Shown: piece after piece, positions 8,196 to 14,826 of the stretch
How positions within the stretch are numbered: position 1 is the stretch's first letter
Layout: each line of letters begins with the position of its first letter
Origin: Parcubacteria group bacterium RIFCSPHIGHO2_01_FULL_47_10b
Lineage (GTDB): Bacteria > Patescibacteriota > Minisyncoccia > 2-01-FULL-47-10
NCBI GenBank assembly: GCA_001824325.1
Contig: MHXC01000060.1
Coordinates: 31,433-50,024 of the forward strand
Length of the DNA stretch: 18,592 nt
Reading direction: 5' to 3'
Notes under the pieces: model-generated
Told to the model about the DNA's origin: nothing
What the model saw: the letters and a program-made list of their open reading frames with translations, nothing else
Database searches by the model: none
Made by a program: the position numbers and the translations under genes

Positions 8196-8211
8196 TTAGT
8201 AACACTAATTA
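8189..8211 (+). repeat. Tandem 10-bp direct repeat ACACTAATTA
   Basis: Two identical copies (8189-8198 and 8202-8211) are separated by GTA, giving a 13-base period. The first copy includes the stop codon of the kinase gene, and the second ends just before the start codon of the response regulator. It could be a small duplication or a protein binding site; nothing else supports the latter. Confidence 0.6.
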
Positions 8212-8213
8212 CA

Positions 8214-8612
8214 ATGGACATTGCAGCAAGCGGGAGTAGCCGACAGCATGCAATTCTTATTGTTGAAGACGACGATTCACTGGTTAAAGCGCTGCGAGAA
8301 AAATTTATAGGCGAAGGGTTTCAGGTGTATGAGGCGCGAAATGGGAAGGAAGGACTTGAGCAAGCGCTTAGTAAACACCCTGATCTGATTTTGCTTGATG
8401 TTGTGATGGCTCGAATGGATGGATTGTCGATGTTGCAGGTTTTGCGAGAGGATTCATGGGGGAAGACTGCAAAAGTCATTATGCTTACGAATTTGAGCGA
8501 CGGTGATAAAATTGCGGAATCGCTACAAAGAGGCGTATTAGAATATCTAGTGAAAAGCGATTGGCGCATCGAAGATGTGGTGACGAGGGTTCGTCAGCGG
8601 TTGAATGAGTAA
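8214..8612 (+). CDS. Single-domain response regulator (receiver)
   Basis: This 132-residue CheY-like receiver has no output domain. Seen: acidic cluster EDDD (18-21), phosphoacceptor Asp62 in LILLDVVMARMDG, switch Thr92 in MLTN and Lys114 in YLVKSD. The first dozen residues are a non-conserved tail. It lies 18 bases after the PAS kinase, so it is the probable phosphorylation target. The shared LTNLS and VKSD motifs link it to the truncated receiver at the window start, so the pilus cluster lies between two related receivers. Its stop overlaps the start of the DUF167 gene (ATGAGTAA). It probably acts by binding a partner such as a pilus motor protein, which is inference from the neighbourhood. 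Confidence 0.94.
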   Translation: MDIAASGSSRQHAILIVEDDDSLVKALREKFIGEGFQVYEARNGKEGLEQALSKHPDLILLDVVMARMDGLSMLQVLREDSWGKTAKVIMLTNLSDGDKIAESLQRGVLEYLVKSDWRIEDVVTRVRQRLNE

Positions 8613-8946
8613 TAGACAACGCGCAATTTTAAATGCTCGTATGAAATTTTATGTCACCGTTCGGTCTGGCTCGAAAGTTGCAAAGATTGAACAGCAGAGT
8701 GAGGGAGTGTATCAGGTGTGGGTGCGCGAACCAGCGAAACAAGGTCGGGCTAACGCTGCAGTGGTGGCAGCGCTTGCGCAACATCTGGGTATTTCGAAAT
8801 CAGCAGTGTCGATAGTGCATGGGGCGAGGAGTAAGGTGAAGATAGTTGAATGTTCATCTACTCCCACCCCTCGAAGTACCGTGCGTCGAATTCCCTGCGA
8901 TAAATCGCGCACTAAGCTCTCGGCTGCTCGCACGCCAACGGCGTGA
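8605..8946 (+). CDS. DUF167 (YggU-like) protein with a C-terminal tail encoded by a palindromic element
   Basis: Residues 13-82 (MKFYVTVRSGSKV...PAKQGRANAAVVAALA...HGARSKVKIVE) form a complete small DUF167 domain, with the family's P-x-x-G-x-A-N motif and the G-x-x-S-x-x-K end. The molecular function of this family is not established. The domain normally ends at this point. Here the frame runs on for about 30 residues (CSSTPTPRSTVRRIPCDK..., rich in Arg, Ser and Thr) and stops with TGA at 8944-8946 inside a hairpin. The extra part coincides with the left side of the palindromic element at 8856-8993, so it looks acquired rather than ancestral. The start could be ATG 8605, which overlaps the preceding stop, or ATG 8641, which begins at the conserved domain. 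Confidence 0.85.
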   Translation: MSNRQRAILNARMKFYVTVRSGSKVAKIEQQSEGVYQVWVREPAKQGRANAAVVAALAQHLGISKSAVSIVHGARSKVKIVECSSTPTPRSTVRRIPCDKSRTKLSAARTPTA

Positions 8947-8993
8947 CCATGCCGAGCAGCCTGCGAGGTTTACTTCTCGGGGTGGGGGTAGAT
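8856..8993. repeat. 138-bp imperfect palindromic element with terminal inverted repeats
   Basis: The first 23 bases (8856-8878, core CCCACCCC) and the last 23 (8971-8993, core GGGGTGGG) are inverted repeats matching at 20 of 23 positions. Inside lie a small hairpin GCGA-TAAA-TCGC (8897-8908), flanked by GTGC/GCAC (8881-8884 with 8909-8912), and a long GC-rich hairpin (8922-8961). The whole can be drawn as one closing stem with two internal arms. The length is 46 codons. It begins right after the DUF167 domain and extends into the space before the next gene. It could be a mobile palindromic repeat, a structured RNA or an unusual attenuator. Only one copy is in the window, so repetition in the genome is not shown. 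Confidence 0.7.
8922..8961 (+). other. Long GC-rich hairpin inside the palindromic element
   Basis: GGCTGCTCG (8922-8930) pairs perfectly with CGAGCAGCC (8953-8961), and CACGCC (8931-8936) pairs perfectly with GGCGTG (8940-8945) around the loop AAC. A 7-base bulge (8946-8952) lies on the 3' side. That is 15 base pairs. No T-run follows, so it is not a standard intrinsic terminator. The stop codon of the DUF167 gene is within it. Confidence 0.75.
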
Positions 8994-9003
8994 CGGATCC
9001 GAT
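8992..9003. repeat. 12-bp perfect palindrome ATCGGATCCGAT
   Basis: This perfect inverted repeat overlaps the last two bases of the 138-bp element and lies 20 bases before the start of the next gene. It could be a dimeric protein binding site or part of the element's boundary. No second copy is in view. Confidence 0.5.
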
Positions 9004-9023
9004 AACAACAAGTTGCTGCATAC

Positions 9024-9320
9024 ATGAAAAAGCGCGTGGAGTACAAAAGTACAAGTCTACAGTATCACCATGGCATATTGGCCGAGATAATTGGCTGGTA
9101 TGGTACTGTTGCGTTAGTACTTGCATATGCGCTAGTGAGTTTTGGAGCTATTGCGTCATCGTCGTTGCTCTATCAAGTATTAAATGGCACAGGCGCACTT
9201 GGGATTGTATATATTTCATTCAAAAAGAAAAATTATCAGCCGGGGGTCTTGAATATCATTTGGGCGATTATTGCGTTGATTGCGATTGGGGGCATTGTTT
9301 TGGCCAGTGCGAATTTTTAG
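9024..9320 (+). CDS. CBU_0592-like small membrane protein
   Basis: The 98-residue protein has three predicted membrane helices (about 20-42, 46-64 and 73-95). The pattern EIIGWYGTVALVLAYALVSFG...SSSLLYQVLNGTGALGIVYISFKKKNYQPGVLNIIWAIIALIAI fits the CBU_0592 family: a G-W/Y-x-G first helix, LLYQxLNxxGAxG in the second and xNxxWxxIAL in the third. Its function is unknown. The N-terminus (MKKRVEYKSTSLQYHHG) is hydrophilic and longer than usual. The start ATG 9024 follows the palindromic element by 30 bases and lacks a Shine-Dalgarno. No terminator is visible after it. Confidence 0.82.
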   Translation: MKKRVEYKSTSLQYHHGILAEIIGWYGTVALVLAYALVSFGAIASSSLLYQVLNGTGALGIVYISFKKKNYQPGVLNIIWAIIALIAIGGIVLASANF

Positions 9321-9357
9321 ATAAAGTGGAGAGAGCGCAAGACTGCGCACGCACGCA

Positions 9358-9385
9358 TTGACCAATCGTTTCGCGATGTTATAAT
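9358..9385 (+). promoter_or_regulatory. Sigma70-type promoter upstream of the HicB-like gene
   Basis: TTGACC (9358-9363) and a perfect TATAAT (9380-9385) are separated by 16 bases, the best housekeeping promoter match in the window. Transcription would start near 9392, leaving a leader of about 14 bases before ATG 9406. It sits in the 85-base gap after the CBU_0592-like gene and probably opens a new transcription unit that may run on towards dnaG-rpoD. Confidence 0.78.
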
Positions 9386-9405
9386 CATCATATTCCCAAC
9401 TTACT

Positions 9406-9666
9406 ATGAGAACCATAAGCTTACAATCTGTCGTTTGGAAAGAGGGGGACTACTATATCTCCCAGTGTTTGGATGTTGACGTTTCTAGCTTTGGAAAAAC
9501 GAAAAAAGAGGCACTCTTGATGCTCCAGGATGCTCTCAGTTTGTATTTTGCTGACGAGCCGCTCCCTGGGATACATATGCGTGTAAAAATCCGTACACTT
9601 CGATTGATTTTGAGACAATCACTGCTTAAAGAGAGCGACTTTCAAATTGTGGGAAAAACTTCTTGA
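9406..9666 (+). CDS. HicB-like (UPF0150) protein, orphan antitoxin fold
   Basis: The 86 residues contain the HicB_like core VVWKEGDYYISQCLDVDVSSFGKTKKEALLMLQDALSLYF: a partial RNase H-like fold with the usual xCLDVxVSSxGxTxxEAL motif. In HicAB modules HicB binds and neutralises the mRNA-cleaving toxin HicA. Here neither neighbour is a HicA: the gene before encodes a membrane protein, the gene after a Gmad2 protein, and neither intergenic gap holds a HicA-sized frame. The C-terminus (MRVKIRTLRLILRQ...) is short and basic, with no clear ribbon-helix-helix or HTH DNA-binding domain. It may be an orphan antitoxin, a protein repurposed for regulation, or the partner of a HicA encoded elsewhere. 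Confidence 0.82.
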   Translation: MRTISLQSVVWKEGDYYISQCLDVDVSSFGKTKKEALLMLQDALSLYFADEPLPGIHMRVKIRTLRLILRQSLLKESDFQIVGKTS

Positions 9667-9711
9667 GCTATGTTCAAAACAGTCCGCTTGGGCTATCATG
9701 AGTGTATGGCA

Positions 9712-10203
9712 ATGAAAAAATACCTTACGCTCATTATCACTATCATTATTGTCGGGGTCGCGGTGTTTGTATTTGGTGATAAAACACATGCACCGGCGGG
9801 ACCAATCGCGAACGACGGAGCTTCTGGCGATACAACCATCGGCAAAGAGGATCATTCTATATATGACAACTCCATGCACTTGGAGCAGCCTGTTGCGAGA
9901 GCGACAGTGACCAGTCCGCTTATTGTTCGCGGCGAAGCTCGCGGAACGTGGTTTTTTGAGGCGACGTTTCCATTAATGTTGGTTGTTGAAGATGGAACCG
10001 TGTTGGCGCAAGGATTTGCGACCGCACAGGACGAATGGATGACCGAGAATTTTGTGCCATTTGAAGGAACGCTCACATTCACGCAGCAAGCCCAGGAACA
10101 ACAGGCAACGCTGGTTTTGATGAAGGACAATCCATCGGGATTGCCGGAGGGTCAGGATGAGCGTACAGTGAGTTTGTATATATCGGAGGATCAACAACTA
10201 TGA
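9712..10203 (+). CDS. Membrane-anchored Gmad2-domain protein
   Basis: The 163-residue protein has an N-terminal signal anchor (MKKYLTLIITIIIVGVAVFVFG), a polar linker (about 25-60), and a Gmad2 immunoglobulin-like domain at the C-terminus (ATVTSPLIVRGEARGTWFFEATFPLMLV...GFATAQDEWMTENFVPFEGTLTF). The signature GEARGTWFFEA is clear. Gmad2 domains occur in exported proteins of spore formers and CPR and are thought to bind cell-envelope partners; the precise role is unknown. There is no lipobox cysteine. The frame is open from ATG 9670, but ATG 9712 (or 9706) puts a normal anchor at the N-terminus. The stop overlaps the next start as ATGA, so it is coupled to the DUF4153/DUF4173 protein. Confidence 0.86.
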   Translation: MKKYLTLIITIIIVGVAVFVFGDKTHAPAGPIANDGASGDTTIGKEDHSIYDNSMHLEQPVARATVTSPLIVRGEARGTWFFEATFPLMLVVEDGTVLAQGFATAQDEWMTENFVPFEGTLTFTQQAQEQQATLVLMKDNPSGLPEGQDERTVSLYISEDQQL

Positions 10204-11717
10204 AGCACCATATTGCGCAACGTGCATACATTTTTTCCACAAGCGTGGGCCTGGCTGTTTTATTTGCGTTTCTTGTGATTATTCCGAATCATTTTCCGTA
10301 TCTCGGCTTGAGCTTGTGGTTTGTGATGGCATTAACAGCAGTATACGTGTTTAAGGATCATGCAGATCACGATCGTTATGCGACGTCTCTGTATGTCTTT
10401 TCGCTTATTGTTGCAGCGTGTATTGCAATTCGCGCTGCTCCGGATATTACAGCCTTCAATATTTTTGCGGTGCTGTATCTGGGGACGCTTTTAGCGCTGC
10501 ATAAAAAAGAGCGCCAGTTCTTTGGTCTCATTGAAGTATTGTTTGCACCATTACTTATTGGACTCCAGTCGTTAATCACAAAAAACCTCTATCCGTTCGA
10601 TGCAAAAACTGTTTTTTCGAAACACAAAACACAATTCAACAAGCAATTCCGCGATACAGTGATAGGGCTCATAGTTGCTGCTGCCCTATTGCTTATTGTC
10701 GTGCCGCTGCTCGGCTCGGCAAACCCTATATTCGCCTCATGGATAGAGAAGTTACACGCAGTGTTCAACTGGGACTTTTTGCATATCAATTATTTCGGCA
10801 TGCATGTCGCGCGCATCATTATGATTATTGTGCTCTCATTGTTTATTCCGCGGTTTTTGTCGCGAACACATGCACCATTCGATAAAACCAGAGGACTTAT
10901 CGAACAGCGATGGAATGTTTCGTTGGCAATCCCCAAAGTTGCCTTGATCGTTGTCATGGTTGCTTTTTTTGTAAGCCAAGCGCAGCTGTATATGGCATCA
11001 GGCGAGGCATTGGCAGCGCTCGGATATTCGCATTCGCAACTGGCTCGCGAGGTATTTGGACAGTTGAGTTTTATTACGCTGCTTGTAATGTTACTGGTTT
11101 ACTTCGATAAGCAGTCGACGAAATTTGCTCGTGTAACGACCTATGTGCTTCTTGCGCTCGGATTTATATTAAGCCTCGTTGCGCTGAAGAGTGTATTGGA
11201 TTACGTTGTTGCCTGGGGATTGACTGATAAGCGCTTGTATGGCTTTACGACGCTCGGATGGCTCTACGGCATATACATATTGTTTTTGCACATGTACGTA
11301 AAACGACATGACCGAACGTCGTTTGTGCGCCAGACTGTCGTGTGGACGAGCATTATACTCGTTTGTATGAACGTGATTAATTTTGACTACCTCATCTACC
11401 ACACCAACCAAGTTCGCGATCCACAGGGCGTTGACCACTACTATCTCGCGGGATTATCTGCAGACTCACGATCATATGGAGAGCATATTGCATTGCTGAA
11501 AGAGATGGGGGTTGATAAAACGCCGGATTCTGAACGCTACTACGCGATATACCCAAGTATTAATGGTCGTAATTGGCAAGCAGGTGACGTTTTGCGCTAC
11601 AAAATTGAACATTTACAAGCAAAATATGGTAGTCTGGACATCCGATCGTTCAATCTGAATGAATTTCTGACATATCGTCAGGTGCAAGGGATAGTGTTCG
11701 AGGATGGAAGGTGGTAA
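10200..11717 (+). CDS. DUF4153/DUF4173-type polytopic membrane protein
   Basis: The 505 residues contain roughly ten or more membrane helices, followed by a soluble C-terminal segment of about 95 residues. The motif YSHSQLAREVFGQLSFITLLVMLL matches the Y-x-x-x-x-A-R-x-x-F-x-x-L signature shared by the DUF4153 and DUF4173 families. The later GLTDKRLYGF also fits. The biochemical function of these families is not known. The gene is translationally coupled to the Gmad2 gene (ATGA overlap), so the two may act together in the envelope. Its stop TAA directly abuts the GTG of dnaG with no gap. The C-terminal tail (YYAIYPSINGRNWQAGDVL...) should face one side of the membrane as a small domain; I do not recognise it. 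Confidence 0.78.
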   Translation: MKHHIAQRAYIFSTSVGLAVLFAFLVIIPNHFPYLGLSLWFVMALTAVYVFKDHADHDRYATSLYVFSLIVAACIAIRAAPDITAFNIFAVLYLGTLLALHKKERQFFGLIEVLFAPLLIGLQSLITKNLYPFDAKTVFSKHKTQFNKQFRDTVIGLIVAAALLLIVVPLLGSANPIFASWIEKLHAVFNWDFLHINYFGMHVARIIMIIVLSLFIPRFLSRTHAPFDKTRGLIEQRWNVSLAIPKVALIVVMVAFFVSQAQLYMASGEALAALGYSHSQLAREVFGQLSFITLLVMLLVYFDKQSTKFARVTTYVLLALGFILSLVALKSVLDYVVAWGLTDKRLYGFTTLGWLYGIYILFLHMYVKRHDRTSFVRQTVVWTSIILVCMNVINFDYLIYHTNQVRDPQGVDHYYLAGLSADSRSYGEHIALLKEMGVDKTPDSERYYAIYPSINGRNWQAGDVLRYKIEHLQAKYGSLDIRSFNLNEFLTYRQVQGIVFEDGRW

Positions 11718-13538
11718 GTGCGTATTAATTTTTCCGCCATGCACAACCATGTAGACGACATCAAACAGCGGCTGGACATAGTCGAACTGATCAATGAGTA
11801 TGTACGACTCGAAAAGGCTGGCATTAACTTCAAGGCGCGGTGTCCGTTTCATAATGAAAAGACGCCGTCATTTTTTGTGTCTCCGGAACGAGGGACGTTT
11901 AAGTGTTTCGGGTGCGGCGCAGGTGGCGATCATTTCAGCTTTATAGAACAGATTGAGGGGGTTAATTTTAAAGAGGCGTTGGAAATTCTTGCCCGGAAGG
12001 CGGGAGTAACCATTCGCTATACCAAGGCAGATGCGCAGGCCAGCGATATAAAGTCTCGTCTTCGACTACTGCACACGGAAGCGACTCGATTTTATGAACT
12101 GGCTCTGCGAAAATCAAAAGGTGGTCATTTGGCGCATGCGTATTTAGGTAAGCGAGGACTTACTGATCAGACGATCGCCGCATGGCATATTGGATACGCT
12201 CCAAGCGCCTGGCGCGCACTGACAAGCCATTTACATGGCAAGGGTTTTTCAGCCGAGGAACTCGTGAAATCGGGATTGTGTATCAGAAGCGATAAGCGTC
12301 CTCCCGCGGGCGAACTACCTGTATATGACCGTTTCAGGGCTCGAATTATGTTTCCGATAACTGCGATCGCGGGAAGCGTCGTTGGGTTTTCAGGCCGCAT
12401 ACTACCGGAGGCGGAGGATGCTGAACATCCATCCGGGAAATATATCAACTCCCCGCAGACGCCACTGTATGACAAATCTCGGATCCTATATGGCCTCGAT
12501 AAGGCGCGACTAGCAATTCGTCGGGAGAAGCGCGCGTTGCTTGTCGAGGGCCAAATGGACGTTGTGATGTCGCATCAAGCTGGTGTCGATTGGGTAGTGG
12601 CTGCGTCCGGCACAGCTCTAACGCCGCACCATATAGCCCTTGTGCAGCGCTATACCGATACCGTTGTCATGTCATTTGATCACGATGAGGCAGGGGCAGC
12701 AGCCACGAAGAAAAGCATTTTTCTCGCGCTAGACGCAGGGCTGTCTGTCGAAATTGTTGCAATTACGGGCGGGAAAGACCCCGCAGATATGGCGAAACAT
12801 GATCCTGCGGAATGGAAAAAAGCGGCTGCACAATCGATGCCGGTAATGGACTATTTTTTCTCCTATGCGTTTGCGAAACATGACCCAACAACAATCTCGG
12901 GCAAAAAAGCCATTAGTGCGTACTTGTTTGAGCCACTCTATGCTATACCGAACACGATCGAACGGCACGCATGGCTGCAGAAATTGGCACAAAAATTGGG
13001 GTCGCGAGAGGAAGATGTGGTGGCAGAGTTCGAGAAATATGCGAGCAAGCAGCGTAGTCCAGTGGCGCCTACTCGCGAATCGAAGCAACTGATAGCGCAT
13101 GGCGAGATCGGCCAACTCGGCAACCCGTGTCTAACGAGCGAGGAGTCGCTATTGTCGCTGCTTATTAAGCATCCTTCGCTCGCAGTCGCACATAAGAAAG
13201 AGCTGGGTACCGTGCATTTGCAAAATAACTGGCTTCAGGATATACTTACCCTAGTTATTCAGAAAGCCACCGCTGCAACAAAAGCCGGCGACTATCTGCA
13301 TACATTGGACCCACAATTTCATATCCGTTTCAATGAACTCGCCTTGCGAGGCGATGTATATTTCAATGATTCGTCGACTGCCGCCATGGAGTTGGACCGC
13401 CTATGCGAATCTATTCGCTCGTGTAACCGCCGGTCTCAACTACACCAATTAGAGCAGCAGTTGCGTACCGCCGAAGCCAACGGCAATGACACTGAACGAC
13501 ACCGCATTGAGCAGGATATTGCGGCGCTGTTTCACTAA
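11718..13538 (+). CDS. dnaG: DNA primase DnaG
   Basis: DnaG synthesises RNA primers at the replication fork. The 606 residues contain the CHC2 zinc finger C42-x2-H45-x17-C63-x2-C66 ([21 protein letters not shown]), the primase catalytic core, and a Toprim domain with Glu278 in LLVEGQMD and the metal-binding D321-H-D323 in SFDHDEAG. A helical C-terminal part (from about 450) should bind DnaB helicase. Start: GTG 11718 follows the preceding stop directly and has a GGAAGG 7 bases upstream. ATG 11739 would give [18 protein letters not shown], close to usual primase N-termini, but lacks a ribosome binding site. The gene is followed with a one-base overlap (TAATG) by the sigma factor gene, as in the classic macromolecular synthesis operon, but rpsU is not upstream. 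Confidence 0.96.
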   Translation: MRINFSAMHNHVDDIKQRLDIVELINEYVRLEKAGINFKARCPFHNEKTPSFFVSPERGTFKCFGCGAGGDHFSFIEQIEGVNFKEALEILARKAGVTIRYTKADAQASDIKSRLRLLHTEATRFYELALRKSKGGHLAHAYLGKRGLTDQTIAAWHIGYAPSAWRALTSHLHGKGFSAEELVKSGLCIRSDKRPPAGELPVYDRFRARIMFPITAIAGSVVGFSGRILPEAEDAEHPSGKYINSPQTPLYDKSRILYGLDKARLAIRREKRALLVEGQMDVVMSHQAGVDWVVAASGTALTPHHIALVQRYTDTVVMSFDHDEAGAAATKKSIFLALDAGLSVEIVAITGGKDPADMAKHDPAEWKKAAAQSMPVMDYFFSYAFAKHDPTTISGKKAISAYLFEPLYAIPNTIERHAWLQKLAQKLGSREEDVVAEFEKYASKQRSPVAPTRESKQLIAHGEIGQLGNPCLTSEESLLSLLIKHPSLAVAHKKELGTVHLQNNWLQDILTLVIQKATAATKAGDYLHTLDPQFHIRFNELALRGDVYFNDSSTAAMELDRLCESIRSCNRRSQLHQLEQQLRTAEANGNDTERHRIEQDIAALFH

Positions 13539-14809
13539 TGCAGCTAACACACTATATTGCAATGTCAGTACGCACAAAAAAGACGAGAACTATAAAGCGT
13601 ATAAAAGCCAAGAAGTCAATTGCGTCGAACGTATCACGGAACAAAAAATCACGGACGAAGCAACGACAATCGAGGTCTATTGCAAGCGCACGGATTACCA
13701 CGCAGGATCACGAACATGTTCAGGCGCTTGTGAAGCGCGGGCGTAACCGTGGTTTTGTGACGTTTGACGAGATTATTACCGCATTTCCGTCCATCGAACT
13801 CAAGATTGCATTATTGGAAGAATTATATGACGCGTTGTCCGGCGCCAATGTTGAAGTAATAGAGCGGCCATCAAGTTTCTCGGTCGTGCTACCAGAGTCA
13901 ACAAAAAAGGAGGCGCCCGTTGCGAAAGACGGCCGAAAGCGACGAAAAACAAGCACAACGGTGAGCATGTCGGAACTGCCGCTGGATTCGGTACAAATGT
14001 ATTTACATGAGATTGGTCGGGTGCAGCTATTAAGCCGCAAGGAGGAGATCGATTTAGCCAAGCGGATAGAACGCAACGATCAACAAGCAAAGCAGCAGCT
14101 TATTGGTGCAAACTTACGCCTTGTGGTGTCGATTGCCAAGCGGTACGCGTACCGAACGCCAAATTTAACGTTGCTAGACTTGATCCAAGAGGGGAACCTC
14201 GGCTTGTTTCGCGCCGCAGAGAAATTTGACTACAAAAAAGGGTACAAATTTTCGACCTATGCGACGTGGTGGATTCGCCAGGCAATCACCCGCGCAATAG
14301 CTGATCAGTCCCGCACCATCCGCATTCCGGTGCACATGGTTGAAACCATTTCGAAATATATGCAGATCAAGCGGCGTTTGGCGCAGATTCTTGGACGACC
14401 CGCATTAGTCGAGGAGGTTGCAGCAGAGATGGAGATGGACATCGATAAAGTCGAGCAGGTGAAACGAATTTCGCAAAAGACCATTTCACTTGAAACGCCA
14501 GTCGGCGAGGATGACGATGAAGAGTCAACGCTCGCACAATTTATTGAGGACGAAAAATCACTGTCGCCGGATCGGCTTACGGCGCGGAAGTTTCTAAAGG
14601 CACATATTATCGAAATTTTGCACACACTACGACCGCGCGAGAAAAAGATTCTTGAAATGCGGTTCGGGCTCGAAGACGGCGAGACCCATACACTCGAAGA
14701 AGTGGGAAAGAAATTTGGCGTTACCCGCGAGCGCATTCGTCAAATCGAAGCGAAAGCCCTTCAAAAAATTCGCGAATCAGAACACGCGGAGAAGTTGAGA
14801 GGGTATTAA
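13538..14809 (+). CDS. rpoD: Primary sigma factor RpoD (sigma70)
   Basis: RpoD directs RNA polymerase to housekeeping promoters. Of 423 residues, 1-50 are a very basic extension, about 57-110 are a region 1.1-like module ([20 protein letters not shown]...[15 protein letters not shown]), and region 1.2 is near 150-178 ([20 protein letters not shown]). Region 2 spans about 185-258, with the promoter-melting and -10-reading helix [14 protein letters not shown] (240-253). Region 3 follows, then region 4.2 with the -35-reading [23 protein letters not shown] (385-404). The long insert between 1.2 and 2.1 seen in E. coli is absent, as in many bacteria. ATG 13538 overlaps the dnaG stop by one base. 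ATG 13562 is an alternative that still keeps the basic stretch. Confidence 0.96.
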   Translation: MQLTHYIAMSVRTKKTRTIKRIKAKKSIASNVSRNKKSRTKQRQSRSIASARITTQDHEHVQALVKRGRNRGFVTFDEIITAFPSIELKIALLEELYDALSGANVEVIERPSSFSVVLPESTKKEAPVAKDGRKRRKTSTTVSMSELPLDSVQMYLHEIGRVQLLSRKEEIDLAKRIERNDQQAKQQLIGANLRLVVSIAKRYAYRTPNLTLLDLIQEGNLGLFRAAEKFDYKKGYKFSTYATWWIRQAITRAIADQSRTIRIPVHMVETISKYMQIKRRLAQILGRPALVEEVAAEMEMDIDKVEQVKRISQKTISLETPVGEDDDEESTLAQFIEDEKSLSPDRLTARKFLKAHIIEILHTLRPREKKILEMRFGLEDGETHTLEEVGKKFGVTRERIRQIEAKALQKIRESEHAEKLRGY

Positions 14810-14826
14810 GTTTTTAATTATTTAGC

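Noticed and set aside
8854..9126. Antisense open frame over the palindromic element
   Set aside because: It has no domain, no ribosome binding site and overlaps the better supported membrane protein gene on the other strand.
9321..9357. GCGC-AAGACT-GCGC hairpin as a terminator after the CBU_0592-like gene
   Set aside because: The stem is only 4 bp and no T-run follows. It sits just before a promoter, so it is too weak to call.
8846..9361. 171-codon open frame on + strand crossing the palindromic element and the CBU_0592-like gene
   Set aside because: Its sequence is Arg/Cys/Trp-rich with no family resemblance and is out of frame with two better supported genes. It is open because the palindrome is GC-rich.
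9321..9405. A missed hicA gene before the HicB-like gene
   Set aside because: The gap is only 85 bases and is occupied by the promoter. There is no room for a HicA of about 60 residues, and none is present after the gene either.
14810..14826. T-rich stretch after rpoD as a terminator
   Set aside because: There is no stem before the T-run, and the next gene begins within 17 bases, so read-through is more likely.
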